Assembly (NCBI GenBank): GCA_025936195.1
Contig: JAICTW010000187.1
Coordinates: 1-6,081, forward strand
Length of the DNA stretch: 6,081 nt
Direction of reading: 5' to 3'
Origin: Flavisolibacter sp.
GTDB taxonomy: Bacteria; Bacteroidota; Bacteroidia; Chitinophagales; Chitinophagaceae
Position 1 is the stretch's first letter, and the number at the start of each line of letters is the position of its first letter. Below the pieces are notes generated by a model. The model was not told the DNA's origin, ran no database searches, and saw only the letters and a program-made list of their open reading frames with translations. Shown here in pieces: positions 5,949 through 6,081 of the stretch. Made by a program: the position numbers and the translations under genes.

Positions 5949-6081
5949 TTAATCCTTCTCAATTGTAGCGCTAGCCGAATCCACTGAATGATCGGGTGGT
6001 TCAAATGTCAATAACTCTTTTTTTGTCTTGTTTACATAGGAACAGATAAATTCCTTCATGGTTTTGTTTTTTTCTTCATTA
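5949..6081 (-). CDS. C-terminal end of an unidentified gene running off the right edge
   Basis: The minus strand is open from the right edge to a TAA at 5951-5949, giving 43 full codons. They are charged and polar, with MKEFICSYVNKTKKELLTFE followed by PPDHSVDSASATIEKD. An in-frame ATG at 6059-6057 would alternatively give a 36-residue small protein, but the frame stays open upstream of it, so the end of a longer gene is more likely. No family is recognised. It has the same orientation as the antitoxin gene and lies 141 bases upstream of it. The evidence is weak, since a frame of this length can occur by chance. Confidence 0.35.
   Translation of the reverse strand, partial: NEEKNKTMKEFICSYVNKTKKELLTFEPPDHSVDSASATIEKD

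Overview
The window looks like chromosomal DNA of a Bacteroidota member, probably close to Chitinophagaceae. This is inferred from three things: a glyceraldehyde-3-phosphate dehydrogenase gene near a phosphoglycerate kinase gene, a lemA-TPM-TPM operon of the Bacteroidota type, and A-rich leaders mostly without Shine-Dalgarno sequences, with a TAnnTTTG-type -7 promoter box. No taxonomic search was possible. Protein families were recognised from motifs and remembered family patterns.

Layout, left to right. (1) 1-936, plus strand: the 3' end of a GAPDH gene cut by the window edge, closed by a clear intrinsic terminator (963-997). (2) 1023-1617, plus strand: a two-gene toxin-antitoxin module, with a DUF433 (VapB-like) antitoxin and a DUF5615 PIN-like toxin overlapping by 11 bases. 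A candidate -7 box lies just upstream. (3) 1614-2810, plus strand: complete pgk, whose ATG overlaps the toxin stop codon (ATGA), then a 12-bp-stem terminator (2856-2893). (4) 2942-5081, plus strand: lemA, a cytoplasmic TPM-domain gene, a secreted and membrane-anchored TPM-domain gene with a Gly-rich tail, and a 75-residue hypothetical gene. They are packed with gaps of 3, 3 and 10 bases and are probably one operon. (5) 5131-5807, minus strand: a second toxin-antitoxin module, with an intact UPF0175 antitoxin and a DUF3368 PIN-like toxin broken by two one-base frameshifts. It lies between two imperfect 39-base direct repeats (5081-5119 and 5893-5931). (6) 5949-6081, minus strand: the probable 3' end of an unidentified gene leaving the right edge.

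GAPDH and Pgk catalyse consecutive steps of glycolysis (GAP to 1,3-bisphosphoglycerate to 3-phosphoglycerate). A toxin-antitoxin pair sits between them and is translationally joined to pgk. LemA and the TPM proteins are cell-envelope proteins of poorly known role that commonly occur together. I see no clearly new multi-gene system. The points most worth attention are the toxin-pgk junction, the decaying second module with its flanking repeats, and the small fourth gene of the lemA cluster.
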